This document shows, piece after piece, positions 8,602 to 16,418 of a DNA stretch of 51,006 nucleotides. The DNA comes from Pseudonocardiales bacterium. Its GTDB lineage: Bacteria; Actinomycetota; Actinomycetes; Mycobacteriales; Pseudonocardiaceae. Below the pieces are notes generated by a model. The model was given only the letters and a program-made list of their open reading frames with translations. It was not told where the DNA came from and did no database searches. The stretch is taken from the NCBI GenBank assembly GCA_019243635.1, contig JAFAUB010000005.1, positions 1 through 51,006 of the forward strand, in the 5' to 3' direction. Position 1 is the first letter of the stretch. Each line of letters begins with the position of its first letter. The position numbers were made by a program, and so were the translations under genes.

Positions 8602-9469
8602 GCGTGTCCAGCACGAAAGCGGCCACTGCTTGCATGCCTGTGGCGTTGGGGTGCACCGGCGCGGCCGGGCTGGTCGGCGTGATCCCTTCCACCCACTTCG
8701 TCCCGGGCAGCCGGCAGGCGTCGTGGCCCAGCGAGCCCGCGTAGGAGTCGACGAATACCGCGCCGTGGTGGGAGGCCTGGTCGGCGAGCATGGCGGTGAG
8801 CTGCCGCTCCAGACCGTCTAGGTACGGCACGTCGCCGCGGGCGATCGGGAAGACCGGATAGCACCCGAGGACTGGTGGCAGGATCCGTAGGTAGCCCACC
8901 AGCAGCACGGTCGCGTGCGGCGAGCGCTCCCGGATGCCCTCCAACACCCGGGCGAGCTTCGGTGCCGTGGCGGCGATGCGCTGCGCGTAGACGTCTGCGC
9001 CGCCGGCGGTGGCCTGTCGCGCACAGGGGTCGCCGACCGGGTCGGTGCCGCTGAGCAGGGTGCAGGTGACAACGATGTCGGTGAAGCCGATGTCGTTGCC
9101 GCTGATGGTCAGCGTGACCAGGTCGGTGTCCGGGCGCAGGGCGTCGAACTGTGGTGGGTTGGTGTCCAGCGGCGGCAACGTCTGGGGAGCTGTCATGTCG
9201 TCGGTCGTCGCGCCGCTGCAGCTCACGTCGGTGTAGTCGCGGATGTGCAGTGCCGCGGCCAGGCGTGCCGGGTAGTTGCTGGTGGAGCGCTCGCAGCCGA
9301 TCGGGTCGACTCGCTGCACCGGGATCAGCGGGCCTGCCGCATAGGAGTCACCGAGTGCGACATAGCGCTCCGGTGAGCTCACCGTCCTGGCGGCTGCGCC
9401 GGCGGGGCAGCCGACCAGCGCCAGCGCGGTGGCTGCGGCCGCGATGATGACACGGTGATACGTGGGCAC
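8567..9469 (-). CDS. Secreted SGNH/GDSL-family esterase or lipase
   Basis: The 300-residue protein carries SGNH hydrolase blocks: 'YVALGDSYAAG' with the nucleophilic Ser at about 42, 'TISGNDIGF' at about 122-130, and 'PVHPNATGM' with the catalytic His near the C-terminus. Several cysteines suggest disulfides outside the cytoplasm. I chose GTG 9469 because GGAGG lies 5 nt upstream and the resulting N-terminus is a good export signal ('RVIIAAAATALALVG'). LVGC at 18-21 could be a lipobox; cleavage after 'AGAAA' by signal peptidase I is the alternative. A longer start at 9517 is possible but lacks that ribosome site. Substrate unknown. Confidence 0.88.
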   Translation of the reverse strand: MPTYHRVIIAAAATALALVGCPAGAAARTVSSPERYVALGDSYAAGPLIPVQRVDPIGCERSTSNYPARLAAALHIRDYTDVSCSGATTDDMTAPQTLPPLDTNPPQFDALRPDTDLVTLTISGNDIGFTDIVVTCTLLSGTDPVGDPCARQATAGGADVYAQRIAATAPKLARVLEGIRERSPHATVLLVGYLRILPPVLGCYPVFPIARGDVPYLDGLERQLTAMLADQASHHGAVFVDSYAGSLGHDACRLPGTKWVEGITPTSPAAPVHPNATGMQAVAAFVLDTLNAPDEGTTLG

Positions 9470-9583
9470 GTGAGCCTCCGGAAGCTGATCGGACACGGAT
9501 CGTGCCTTCTTGATCACGTGCTGTCAACACGCTGGACACGCCGGCCCCTCGTGGACAAGCGGACCGTCGTAGTGTTCGGAGCT

Positions 9584-10240
9584 GTGAGCACTGTGTATGA
9601 CTGCGCGTTGCCGGATAGCCGCATTGCCGGGCTGGCCGCCGCGGCGGCCGCGGTCCGGGCGGGCCGACTCGTCGTGCTGCCCACGGACACCGTCTACGGG
9701 ATAGGTTGCGACGCGTTCTCCCCGACGGCGGTGCAGGGCCTGATGGACGCCAGGGGGCGGGGCCGGGACATGCCGGTCCCGGTGCTGGTGGGCTCCTGGT
9801 CCACCGTGGACGGCCTGCTGCTGGGCGTCCCGACGCGGGCGCGCTCGCTGATCGAGGCCTTCTGGCCCGGCGGGCTGTCGTTGGTGCTGTTCTACGCGCC
9901 GTCGCTGAACTGGGACCTGGGCGATAGTCGGGGAACCGTCATGCTGCGGATGCCGCTGCACCCGGTCGCCCTCGAGCTGCTTCGCGAGGTGGGCCCGATG
10001 GCGGTGTCGATGGCGAACCGTCCCGGCTCGCCGGCTGCGGTATCCGCGGCTGCGGCCCGCGACCTGTTCGGCGAGTCGGTCGCGGTGTACCTCGACGGCG
10101 GGTCGATGGGTGAGTCGGTGACCTCGACGATCGTCGACCTGACCGGCGAGGAGCCTAAGGTGCTCCGCGAAGGAGCGGTCGCCATTACCGAGGTGGCCGA
10201 GGTCCTCGGCTGCGAGGTCGCTCGCCTGACGGCGCTGTGA
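9584..10240 (+). CDS. Resident Sua5/YrdC-type threonylcarbamoyl-AMP synthase
   Basis: The 218-residue YrdC-domain protein sits in the conserved actinobacterial place between prmC and wecA. The family makes threonylcarbamoyl-AMP from threonine, bicarbonate and ATP for t6A37 tRNA modification. 'GRLVVLPTDTVYGIGCDAF' and 'PVPVLVGSW' are diagnostic. GTG 9584 was chosen because 'MSTVYDCALPD' matches the mycobacterial-type start. Oddity: the position usually occupied by Lys in the KxR-type substrate motif is Arg here ('DARGRGRDMP', residue about 57), and the SxN motif reads 'SMAN'. A second, more canonical TsaC lies 1.2 kb downstream, so this copy may have drifted or specialised. Confidence 0.88.
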   Translation: MSTVYDCALPDSRIAGLAAAAAAVRAGRLVVLPTDTVYGIGCDAFSPTAVQGLMDARGRGRDMPVPVLVGSWSTVDGLLLGVPTRARSLIEAFWPGGLSLVLFYAPSLNWDLGDSRGTVMLRMPLHPVALELLREVGPMAVSMANRPGSPAAVSAAAARDLFGESVAVYLDGGSMGESVTSTIVDLTGEEPKVLREGAVAITEVAEVLGCEVARLTAL

Positions 10241-10270
10241 CACCGACCGCCGCGACACCGACCGGTCGAG

Positions 10271-10295
10271 TACTATGCTGTGCCTCCGGCACAGT
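10271..10295 (+). promoter_or_regulatory. Possible -10 element and hairpin ahead of the tsaE operon
   Basis: TACTAT at 10271-10276 is a good -10 hexamer in otherwise GC-rich sequence, though I see no convincing -35. It is followed at once by a hairpin: CTGTGCC (10278-10284), loop TCC, GGCACAG (10288-10294). The hairpin could end sua5 transcription or structure the 5' end of the tsa operon message. Evidence is sequence shape only. Confidence 0.35.
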
Positions 10296-10346
10296 CGTGA
10301 CAGGGCCGTCATGAGCAAGGCGAGGTTGCAAGAGCGTAAGGTGTAC

Positions 10347-10832
10347 ATGGAGTCGTTCAGGGTGTGTTCTCATGGGGCCGGCGATACTGTGCGGATCGCC
10401 TCGATTCTGGCGAGCAAGCTTTTCGAGGGGGATGTGGTTCTCTTGAAGGGCGAGCTGGCGTCCGGAAAGACCACCTTCGTCAAGGCGGTTGCCGCCGCGC
10501 TGGGGTCGCCCGACCCGGTAACCAGCCCGACGTTTTCCTTGGCGCAGTTCTACTCATCGGAGGCGGGCTCGGTCCTGCACGTTGACGCGTATCGTCTCGC
10601 CAATGTTCTCGAGTACCGCGACCTGGGGCTCGAAGAGTATGCGGAAACCTCGATAAGCCTGGTCGAGTGGGGAGAGAAAATCACCGAGGAGTTCCCTTGT
10701 CATCTCTTGGTGGAGCTACGGCAGGACGTGAGCGACCCGAACCGCAGGGAGCTGGTTTTTTCTTCATCCGGCGAGAGATGGGCTCTCGTTCTTTCGGGCT
10801 TGCGCGATGAGATCGCACGGGAGGTGGCATGA
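10347..10832 (+). CDS. tsaE: TsaE-type ATPase of t6A biosynthesis (accessory cluster)
   Basis: TsaE is the ATPase that resets the TsaBD complex during t6A synthesis. With ATG 10347 the protein has 161 residues: P-loop 'GELASGKTTFVK' at 35-46, 'SPTFSLAQFY' (switch region), 'LHVDAYRL' and 'SLVEWGE' at about 105-110. An in-frame ATG at 10311 would add 12 residues; the later one aligns better with family length. Base use is less GC-rich than the neighbours (for example GTTTTTTCTTCATCC near 10754), suggesting acquisition. It overlaps tsaB by 4 nt and heads a four-gene operon carrying every conserved t6A component. Confidence 0.9.
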   Translation: MESFRVCSHGAGDTVRIASILASKLFEGDVVLLKGELASGKTTFVKAVAAALGSPDPVTSPTFSLAQFYSSEAGSVLHVDAYRLANVLEYRDLGLEEYAETSISLVEWGEKITEEFPCHLLVELRQDVSDPNRRELVFSSSGERWALVLSGLRDEIAREVA

Positions 10833-11488
10833 CGGTCACCCTGGCGATCGAGACCTCGTCGATCAACTACGGGGTTGCGTTATGCACTCCGCGGGAGGTC
10901 GTCGTCTGTCAGACGGTTCGGCGCGACGCCCCGTCGTTCCAGGGTTTCGGCTGCCTGGTGTGGTCGGCCTTGCGCGCGGTAGGCTACGAGTTTCAGGATG
11001 TGGAGCGTCTGGCGGTGGACGTCGGGCCGGGCAACCTGGGGTCGGTACGCACTGGAGTGGCCTATGCGAACGGTCTCGCGTTCAGCCTGCGGCGACTGAT
11101 CTATTGTGCGGACTCGTTGACCCTGCTGGCGGCGGAGGTGTCCGAGTCCGAGCCGGGCGAAGAGCATGTTCTTTGCCTGCGGAACGCGGGGGGCGGCAAC
11201 GTATACGCCGGCCTGTTCCGGCACGGCAGAGCTCTGGGGATGCGGCGCGGCCCTCTTGGGTCGGTGGTGACTTCGCTTGCCGGAGGTCTGGCGAGGGTCT
11301 CTGTCGCCGGGACATTTCGTAAAGAAGTGGAAGACATGCTGACGAACACGCTCATCCGGGACACTGGGATAGAGTTCCCGAATGTCTCGGCGCTGCACCG
11401 GCTATTGGTGGAGAAGGGCAGTGACACAACCGGCTTTGTGCCCGTCGCCAGCCCTCTCAATGATTCATCGTCGGTGTTCGGTGAGTAA
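10829..11488 (+). CDS. tsaB: Divergent TsaB-like protein
   Basis: The 219-residue ASKHA-fold protein is the inactive partner that dimerises with TsaD. The start 'VTLAIETSSINYGVALC' and 'AVDVGPGNLGSVRTGVAYA' (about 62-80) fit TsaB, although the canonical GPGSFTGLR is altered to GPGNLGSVR. The ATG overlaps tsaE by 4 nt and the end overlaps tsaC by 8 nt. Codon 18 is TTA (10880-10882), rare in such genomes. No RimI-type acetyltransferase accompanies it, unlike the usual actinobacterial tsaE-tsaB-rimI-tsaD locus. Family call is solid from position and motif; the divergence means its partner specificity is probably for the TsaD in this same operon. Confidence 0.82.
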   Translation: MTVTLAIETSSINYGVALCTPREVVVCQTVRRDAPSFQGFGCLVWSALRAVGYEFQDVERLAVDVGPGNLGSVRTGVAYANGLAFSLRRLIYCADSLTLLAAEVSESEPGEEHVLCLRNAGGGNVYAGLFRHGRALGMRRGPLGSVVTSLAGGLARVSVAGTFRKEVEDMLTNTLIRDTGIEFPNVSALHRLLVEKGSDTTGFVPVASPLNDSSSVFGE

Positions 11489-12080
11489 TCCCGACTTCGT
11501 TGTGGCTCGGGCGAGGGACTGCCTGCTCGGTGGCGGCGTGGTCCTGCTCCCGACCGACACCGTGTACGGCTTGGCCGCGCATCCCCTGCATGACGAGGCG
11601 GCAGCGAGGCTCTTCGCCATGAAGCGGCGACCGCGGACCAGGAACCTTCCGATCATGGTCTCGTCGGTACGTGAGCTTGAGGGACTCGCCGTCGAGATCA
11701 ACGAGTACGCCAGGCGCTTGATGGATTCGTTCTTCCCCGGCCCCCTCACTCTGGCGCTGGGTCTTCGCGAGGCTGAGGCCCCGAGTTGGCTGGCGGGGCG
11801 TGTCGAGGTGGGGGTCCGGGTGCCCGCCGACGAGGGGCTCGTCGCCCTCCTCGAGTCCACCGGTCCTCTCCTGGTCACCAGCGCGAACGCCCACGAACAA
11901 GCTACTCCGGAGTCGGTGGGGTCGATTCTCGCTGCTCTTGACGGTGAACCCGATCTCATCATCGACGGAGGGGTGCGTCCGGTAACCCCTTCCACCCTGG
12001 TCAACTGCAACCTTCCTTTTCCGGTGATCGAGCGGTCCGGCGTGTTGTCGAAAGAAGAGATTGAGCGGGTCCTGCGATGA
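11481..12080 (+). CDS. tsaC: Second TsaC/Sua5-type threonylcarbamoyl-AMP synthase
   Basis: The 199-residue YrdC-domain protein begins at GTG 11481, within the end of tsaB. 'GGGVVLLPTDTVYGLAAHP', 'AMKRRPRTRNLPIMV' (Lys48-Arg49-Arg50, the substrate motif) and 'LLVTSAN' (about 130-136) are all present, so the active site looks canonical. It lacks the C-terminal Sua5 domain, making it TsaC-type. It overlaps tsaD by 4 nt. Having a second TsaC only 1.2 kb from the resident sua5 indicates that this operon arrived as a self-sufficient unit rather than by scattered duplication. Confidence 0.9.
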   Translation: MSNPDFVVARARDCLLGGGVVLLPTDTVYGLAAHPLHDEAAARLFAMKRRPRTRNLPIMVSSVRELEGLAVEINEYARRLMDSFFPGPLTLALGLREAEAPSWLAGRVEVGVRVPADEGLVALLESTGPLLVTSANAHEQATPESVGSILAALDGEPDLIIDGGVRPVTPSTLVNCNLPFPVIERSGVLSKEEIERVLR

Positions 12081-13078
12081 GGGCGCCAACCGGCCTTGTG
12101 CTGGGGATTGAGACGTCATGCGACGACACGGCGGTGGCGCTGGTCGACGTCGACGGTCACGTCGTATCCTCCATGGTGGCGTCACAGGCCGTGATTCATT
12201 CACGATATGGCGGCGTATACCCGGAAGCCGCGAGCAGGGCTCATATAGACAAGATTCTGCCCACCGTCCGGATGGTGCTGGATGACTCTGAGGTCGACCC
12301 GAGAGACTTGACTGCTGTCGGGGTGACTCGCGGGCCGGGTCTCATCGGTTCGCTGATGGTCGGGCTGAACACGGCTTGCGGGCTGGGGCATGGGTGGGGC
12401 GTCCCGGTGGTCGGCGTGAACCACCTTCGAGGACATCTTCGCAGCGCCGACCTCGAGGAGAGGAGGGTCAAGTACCCGGCCGTCGTCCTGCTCGTGTCCG
12501 GTGGGCACACGCTTCTGGCGTATATGGCTCATTCGAGAGAGATCGTGTTGATCGGCAGCACCCGGGACGACTCTGTCGGTGAGGCATACGACAAAGTCGC
12601 CCGAATGCTCGGTCTCGGCTACCCCGGCGGCCCGGTTGTGGACAGGCTGGCGTTCAGCGGTGTTTCGTCGATTCCGTTTCCGCGACCACTTCTCGACTGC
12701 GGTCTTGAGTTCTCGTTCTCGGGGCTCAAGTCGGCCGTGTCGAGATACTTGAAGGCGGAGCCGGGAGCGCCTCAGCAGGACGTCGCGGCATCGTTCGTCG
12801 CGGCCTGCATGGATGTACTCATATCGAAGTGCCGACGTGCGTTGCTGGCGCATCCCGCACAGTCTCTCGTCATCGTCGGGGGTGTTGCGGCGAGCCCTCA
12901 GCTGAGAGCGGAAGCGAAGACTCTCTGTGAACAGACGGGGGTCGAGCTCTGTCTGCCGCCGTTGAAATGGTCGACGGACAACGGGGCGATGATCGCGTTA
13001 GCGACCTGGGACTATCTCTCCTCCGGTCAGTCGATGACGCTTCAGCCTCGGCCGTCGCTGGGCATTGAAGCGTACTGA
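12077..13078 (+). CDS. tsaD: TsaD/Kae1-type threonylcarbamoyltransferase (accessory copy)
   Basis: TsaD transfers the threonylcarbamoyl group to A37 of ANN-decoding tRNAs. The 333-residue protein retains the metal ligands: His116 and His120 in 'VNHLRGHL' and Asp301 in 'STDNGAMIA'. 'LGIETSCDDTAVAL', 'GPGLIGSLMVG', 'LLVSGGHTLL' and 'DDSVGEAYDKVARMLGLGYP' are also family hallmarks. The HLRGH form resembles the HLEGH seen in many bacteria, rather than the HLAAH form I associate with the actinobacterial housekeeping copy; that comparison is from memory. A TTA codon occurs at 12998-13000. It is the last gene of the operon, 164 bp before wecA. Confidence 0.93.
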   Translation: MRAPTGLVLGIETSCDDTAVALVDVDGHVVSSMVASQAVIHSRYGGVYPEAASRAHIDKILPTVRMVLDDSEVDPRDLTAVGVTRGPGLIGSLMVGLNTACGLGHGWGVPVVGVNHLRGHLRSADLEERRVKYPAVVLLVSGGHTLLAYMAHSREIVLIGSTRDDSVGEAYDKVARMLGLGYPGGPVVDRLAFSGVSSIPFPRPLLDCGLEFSFSGLKSAVSRYLKAEPGAPQQDVAASFVAACMDVLISKCRRALLAHPAQSLVIVGGVAASPQLRAEAKTLCEQTGVELCLPPLKWSTDNGAMIALATWDYLSSGQSMTLQPRPSLGIEAY

Positions 13079-13230
13079 CGCCGCTCGTGGCGTGACGTCG
13101 AGCGATTCGGTTCGTTGGGCCCCCTGTTCGGGCGACTGACCCGAGGGCCGGCACCGCCTGAGGTCGACGCCTCCGGCCACACCGGCCGCCGCCGAACCGG
13201 GCTCCCGGCGGAGCCGAACCGGTATCGGGC

Positions 13231-13236
13231 TAGCCT
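13231..13236 (+). promoter_or_regulatory. -10 element suggesting leaderless wecA transcript
   Basis: TAGCCT at 13231-13236 lies 6 nt before the GTG start of wecA, so a transcript would begin at or next to the start codon. There is no Shine-Dalgarno sequence in between. Leaderless messages are common in Actinobacteria. The same spacing recurs upstream of three other genes in this window. No clear -35 is visible. Confidence 0.4.
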
Positions 13237-13242
13237 GCCCCC

Positions 13243-14391
13243 GTGGGACCCGTGCCCGTTTCCTCCGGACTGCCGCTGCGGGAGTACCTGCTGGTCGGTC
13301 TCACCACCGCTGCGGTGACCTTCCTGCTGACCGGGTTGGTGCGCATGCTGGCGATCCGCACCGGTGCGGTGGCGATGCCCCGTGAGCGCGACGTGCACCG
13401 TGCCCCCATCCCCCGACTGGGTGGGGTGGCGATGTACGGCGGAATACTCGGTGGCGTCCTGCTGTCTCATCAGCTGCCGGTGCTGCGCAGGTCCTTCGAG
13501 TTCTCCGGGGACGTGGTGGGGGTGCTGGTGGCGGGCGGCATCATCATGATGATCGGCGCCTTGGACGACCGGTTCGAGCTGGACTCCCTGACCAAGTTCG
13601 CCGGGCAGGTCACCGCCGCCGGGGTGCTCGTCCTCTACGGGGTGCAGTGGTTCATCTTCTGGGTGCCGTGGAACGGCGGCCCCGACTCGGTCGGCTCGGT
13701 GCTCATCCTGGGACAGGACCAGGCGGTGCTCCTCACGGTCGCGCTCGCGGTGGTGCTGGTGAACGCGATGAACTTCATCGACGGGCTGGACGGGCTGGCC
13801 GCCGGAATCGGGTTGATCGCCGCGGTCGCCATCGGGGCGTTCACGCTGCAGCTGCTGCACCGCTCGGGCGGCAGTGTGTCCGCCTACCCGCCGACGCTGA
13901 TCGCCGCCCTGGTCGCCGGTGCGTGCCTGGGCTTTCTGCCGCACAACTTCCAGCCGGCGCGGATCTTCATGGGTGACTCCGGGGCGATGCTCATCGGCCT
14001 GATGCTGGCGGCGGCGTCGACCAGCGCGTCAGGCCGGGTCGACCCCGGCAGTTACGGCGCCACCGACGTGCTGGCGCTGTTCTCCCCCCTGCTGGTGGTG
14101 GCCGCGGTGCTGTTCGTGCCGCTGTTGGACCTGCTGCTCGCGGTGGTGCGCCGGACCCGCGCGGGCCGCAGCCCCTTCGCCGCCGACAAGCTGCACCTGC
14201 ACCACCGGCTGCTCGAGATCGGGCACTCACACCGCCGTGCGGTGCTGCTGATCTACCTGTGGGCGGCGCTGCTCGCCTTCGGCGCCGTCGCGCTGACGCT
14301 GTTCGATGTCTACGTGGTGGTGTGGTCGATCATGCTGGGGCTGCTGGTCGCCGTGCTGGGTTCGATGGTTCCTCGGCTCCCCGCGCGCTGA
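13243..14391 (+). CDS. wecA: Polyprenyl-phosphate GlcNAc-1-phosphate transferase
   Basis: This multi-pass membrane enzyme moves an N-acetylaminosugar-1-phosphate from a UDP sugar to decaprenyl-type lipid phosphate, the first step of arabinogalactan linker synthesis in related genera. The 382 residues contain 'GALDDRFELDS' (Mg-binding DD), 'NAMNFIDGLDGLAAG', 'FMGDSGAMLIG' and 'KLHLHHRLLEIG', the four cytoplasmic motifs of the MraY/WecA superfamily, among about eleven hydrophobic segments. The GTG 13243 start follows a close -10. Its normal neighbours (sua5 upstream, ATP synthase downstream) are conserved apart from the inserted tsa operon. Confidence 0.93.
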   Translation: MGPVPVSSGLPLREYLLVGLTTAAVTFLLTGLVRMLAIRTGAVAMPRERDVHRAPIPRLGGVAMYGGILGGVLLSHQLPVLRRSFEFSGDVVGVLVAGGIIMMIGALDDRFELDSLTKFAGQVTAAGVLVLYGVQWFIFWVPWNGGPDSVGSVLILGQDQAVLLTVALAVVLVNAMNFIDGLDGLAAGIGLIAAVAIGAFTLQLLHRSGGSVSAYPPTLIAALVAGACLGFLPHNFQPARIFMGDSGAMLIGLMLAAASTSASGRVDPGSYGATDVLALFSPLLVVAAVLFVPLLDLLLAVVRRTRAGRSPFAADKLHLHHRLLEIGHSHRRAVLLIYLWAALLAFGAVALTLFDVYVVVWSIMLGLLVAVLGSMVPRLPAR

Positions 14392-14510
14392 TCCGGCGCG
14401 AGTCGTCGGCCACGCCGCGGCCACATTCCCAGCACAGCCGAAGAAGCGCAGCTAGAGGTAGGTAGGGTGAGCAACGGGCGTGACAGTGAGTGTGATAGCT
14501 TCTGGCTTGT

Positions 14511-14526
14511 CCCACCCGGGGGTGGG
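14511..14526 (+). terminator. GC-rich hairpin between wecA and the atp operon
   Basis: CCCACCC (14511-14517) and GGGTGGG (14520-14526) form a compact perfect palindrome in the 268-bp gap between wecA and the first atp gene. No U-run follows, so termination would be non-canonical. It may separate wecA from the atp message or lie in the atp leader. The rest of the gap shows nothing I can name. Confidence 0.4.
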
Positions 14527-14659
14527 CTTCCAAGTCAGGCCGGCCCATCGGCAGTGCTCATGATGATGTTCTTCGCCATGCGCCCTGCCCCTGGACTGCG
14601 AGGAGTGCCTTTGAGCGATGGCGGCGGGTGACGCCATGCGCCCGCTGAGGTAGGTGGTC

Positions 14660-14869
14660 GTGGAACGACGCAACGGCCCGGAGTTCGCGACACTACTCGG
14701 CCTCGGCGCCGCGACCGCCGGGATCCTCATAGTCGGGCTCGGCCTCGGATGGTTGGTCGACAGGCTGGTGGACACCCTCCCGGCGTTCACCCTGGTCGGC
14801 TTGGCGCTCGGCATCGTCGGTGCTGGCGTCTATATCTATACCAAGTTCACGAAGTTCATGAAGGAGTAA
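14660..14869 (+). CDS. AtpZ-like small membrane protein of the ATP synthase operon
   Basis: About 69 residues with two membrane segments ('LLGLGAATAGILIVGLGLGWL' shortened here by family convention, and 'FTLVGLALGIVGAGVYIYT'). It matches the ATPase_gene1/AtpZ family, implicated with AtpI in Mg/Ca transport or c-ring assembly. GTG 14660 sits 9 nt after GAGG; GTG 14654 is an in-frame alternative adding two residues. It is the first gene of the atp operon and precedes the AtpI homologue by 9 nt. Confidence 0.8.
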   Translation: MERRNGPEFATLLGLGAATAGILIVGLGLGWLVDRLVDTLPAFTLVGLALGIVGAGVYIYTKFTKFMKE

Positions 14870-14878
14870 GCGCAGCAC

Positions 14879-15325
14879 GTGACCACCCCTGATGTGCCCC
14901 CCCCTGATGTGCCCACCCTCGGCGCGATCCCGACGAAGGTGGTCGTCAGCCTACGTCGGGCCACGCCTATCGCGGCGTGCCTCGGCGCCGCCGGCTTCGT
15001 GGTGCTCGCGCCGATGGGCTACCCGCTGGCGGCGGTGTTCTTCTGCGGTGGGCTCGGGCTGGGTCTGCTCAACACGGCGCTGGTACAGCGTTCCGCGGCG
15101 CGTTTCGCGGCCAGCGGTGACCCTGACAAGCGGCGGTTCGCGGTGGCGGTGCTCGGTCGGCTCACGCTGGTCACCGGGCTCGCGGTCGGCTTGGCGCTGA
15201 CGCTGCGACCCGAAGGACTCGCGGTGTTCGCCGGGCTTGCCGCTGTCCAACTGTTGATCATCTTCATCGCGTCGGTCCCCCTGGTCAAGGAGCTGCGACG
15301 GTCCGGAGTCGGGAGTCCCCCATGA
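14879..15325 (+). CDS. atpI: ATP synthase subunit I-like protein
   Basis: The 148-residue membrane protein has four hydrophobic segments (for example 'PIAACLGAAGFVVLAPMGY', 'AAVFFCGGLGLGLLNTAL', 'LTLVTGLAVGLALTL', 'VQLLIIFIASVPLV'). Its place directly before atpB is that of AtpI, a c-ring assembly chaperone. The N-terminus has a short proline-rich duplication (DVPPPDVP). It starts with GTG and ends overlapping atpB by 4 nt (ATGA). Sequence conservation in this family is weak, so the call leans on position and topology. Confidence 0.82.
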   Translation: MTTPDVPPPDVPTLGAIPTKVVVSLRRATPIAACLGAAGFVVLAPMGYPLAAVFFCGGLGLGLLNTALVQRSAARFAASGDPDKRRFAVAVLGRLTLVTGLAVGLALTLRPEGLAVFAGLAAVQLLIIFIASVPLVKELRRSGVGSPP

Positions 15326-16053
15326 TGCGAGAGCTGGTACTGGCCGAGGGCGGTGGCGTGCAGGTCGGCGAGCACCCCGCGTGGCATGTGTTCGGCCTGA
15401 CGATCAACGCTGACACCGTGATCTCCACCGTGATCGCCGCGGTCATCGTGCTCGGGTTCGGTCTCTATCTCGCGGCCAAGGCGACCGCCAAGGTGCCCAG
15501 TGGCCTGCAGTTGGTCTTCGAGACGGTGACCGACCAGGTGGAGCGCCAGGTCGAGAGCAACATCGGCATCCGCACCGCGCCCTTCGTCGTGCCGCTGGCG
15601 ATCAGCCTGTTCTTCTTCATCCTGATCGCGAACTGGCTGTCGATCCTGCCCCACACCTGGGAGGAGTACGTCCGGCCGCCTACGGCGGATGTCAACCTCA
15701 CGTTCGCGATGGCCATCCTCGTGATGGTCATGGTGTGGGTGACGGGAGTCCGGGTCCGGGGCAGGGGCTACTTCAGGCATTTCGTCGAGCCCTATCCGGC
15801 CATGCTTCCGCTGTACGTCATCGAGGAGCTGACCAAGCCGGTCACTCTCTCGCTGCGGCTGTTCGGCAACATCCTCGCGGGCACCGTGATGGTCAGCGTC
15901 CTCGCGCTGATGCCGGTGGCCGTGCTGTGGTTGCCGACTGCGGCCTGGAAGTTGTTCGACCTGTTCATCGGCCTGCTCCAGGCGCTGATCTTCGCGTTGC
16001 TGACGATCCTCTACTTCGGGTTCGCGGCCGGCGGTCACGAGGAGGCCGGCTGA
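15322..16053 (+). CDS. atpB: ATP synthase Fo subunit a
   Basis: Subunit a forms the two proton half-channels of Fo against the c-ring. The 243-residue protein contains '[19 protein letters not shown]' with the essential Arg of the SLRLFGN motif, and '[17 protein letters not shown]' at the C-terminal helices. '[15 protein letters not shown]' is also typical. It starts within the end of atpI (4-nt overlap), with a second ATG directly following. Downstream, atpE follows after 56 nt. Confidence 0.96.
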   Translation: MMRELVLAEGGGVQVGEHPAWHVFGLTINADTVISTVIAAVIVLGFGLYLAAKATAKVPSGLQLVFETVTDQVERQVESNIGIRTAPFVVPLAISLFFFILIANWLSILPHTWEEYVRPPTADVNLTFAMAILVMVMVWVTGVRVRGRGYFRHFVEPYPAMLPLYVIEELTKPVTLSLRLFGNILAGTVMVSVLALMPVAVLWLPTAAWKLFDLFIGLLQALIFALLTILYFGFAAGGHEEAG

Positions 16054-16109
16054 CTTGGAGCTGTCATCAGGAAGAACAAGACCCAGCGTCAGAACATAGA
16101 GAGGAAGAC

Positions 16110-16397
16110 ATGAGTTTCTCCGCACTGCTCCTCGACCAGCCGGCGGGCGGCACCACCGGCTCGGTCCAGTTGGCCGGCGCCTTCATCGGGGGCGGGCTGG
16201 CGCTGGCCGGCGGCGCGATCGGCGCGGCGATCGGTGACGGCCTTGCCGGCGCCGCGACAGTCCAGGGTGTGGCCCGCCAGCCCGAAGCGCAGAGCCGGCT
16301 GTTCACCATCTTCTTCCTGACGGTGGGTCTGGTGGAGGCGATGTACTTCATCAACCTCGCCTTCATGGCGTTATTCGTCTTCGTGCTCGCCAAGTGA
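16110..16397 (+). CDS. atpE: ATP synthase Fo subunit c
   Basis: The 95-residue proteolipid forms the rotating c-ring. Two transmembrane helices flank the polar loop 'VARQPEAQ', and the proton-carrying Glu lies in '[13 protein letters not shown]'. The glycine-rich first helix ('[20 protein letters not shown]') is typical. The N-terminus has about 20 extra residues before helix 1. ATG 16110 follows GAGAGGAAG at good spacing. A TTA leucine codon occurs at 16371-16373, notable in an essential, highly expressed gene. Confidence 0.97.
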   Translation: MSFSALLLDQPAGGTTGSVQLAGAFIGGGLALAGGAIGAAIGDGLAGAATVQGVARQPEAQSRLFTIFFLTVGLVEAMYFINLAFMALFVFVLAK

Positions 16398-16418
16398 TGT
16401 GAGTGTTAAGGGGTGTTC

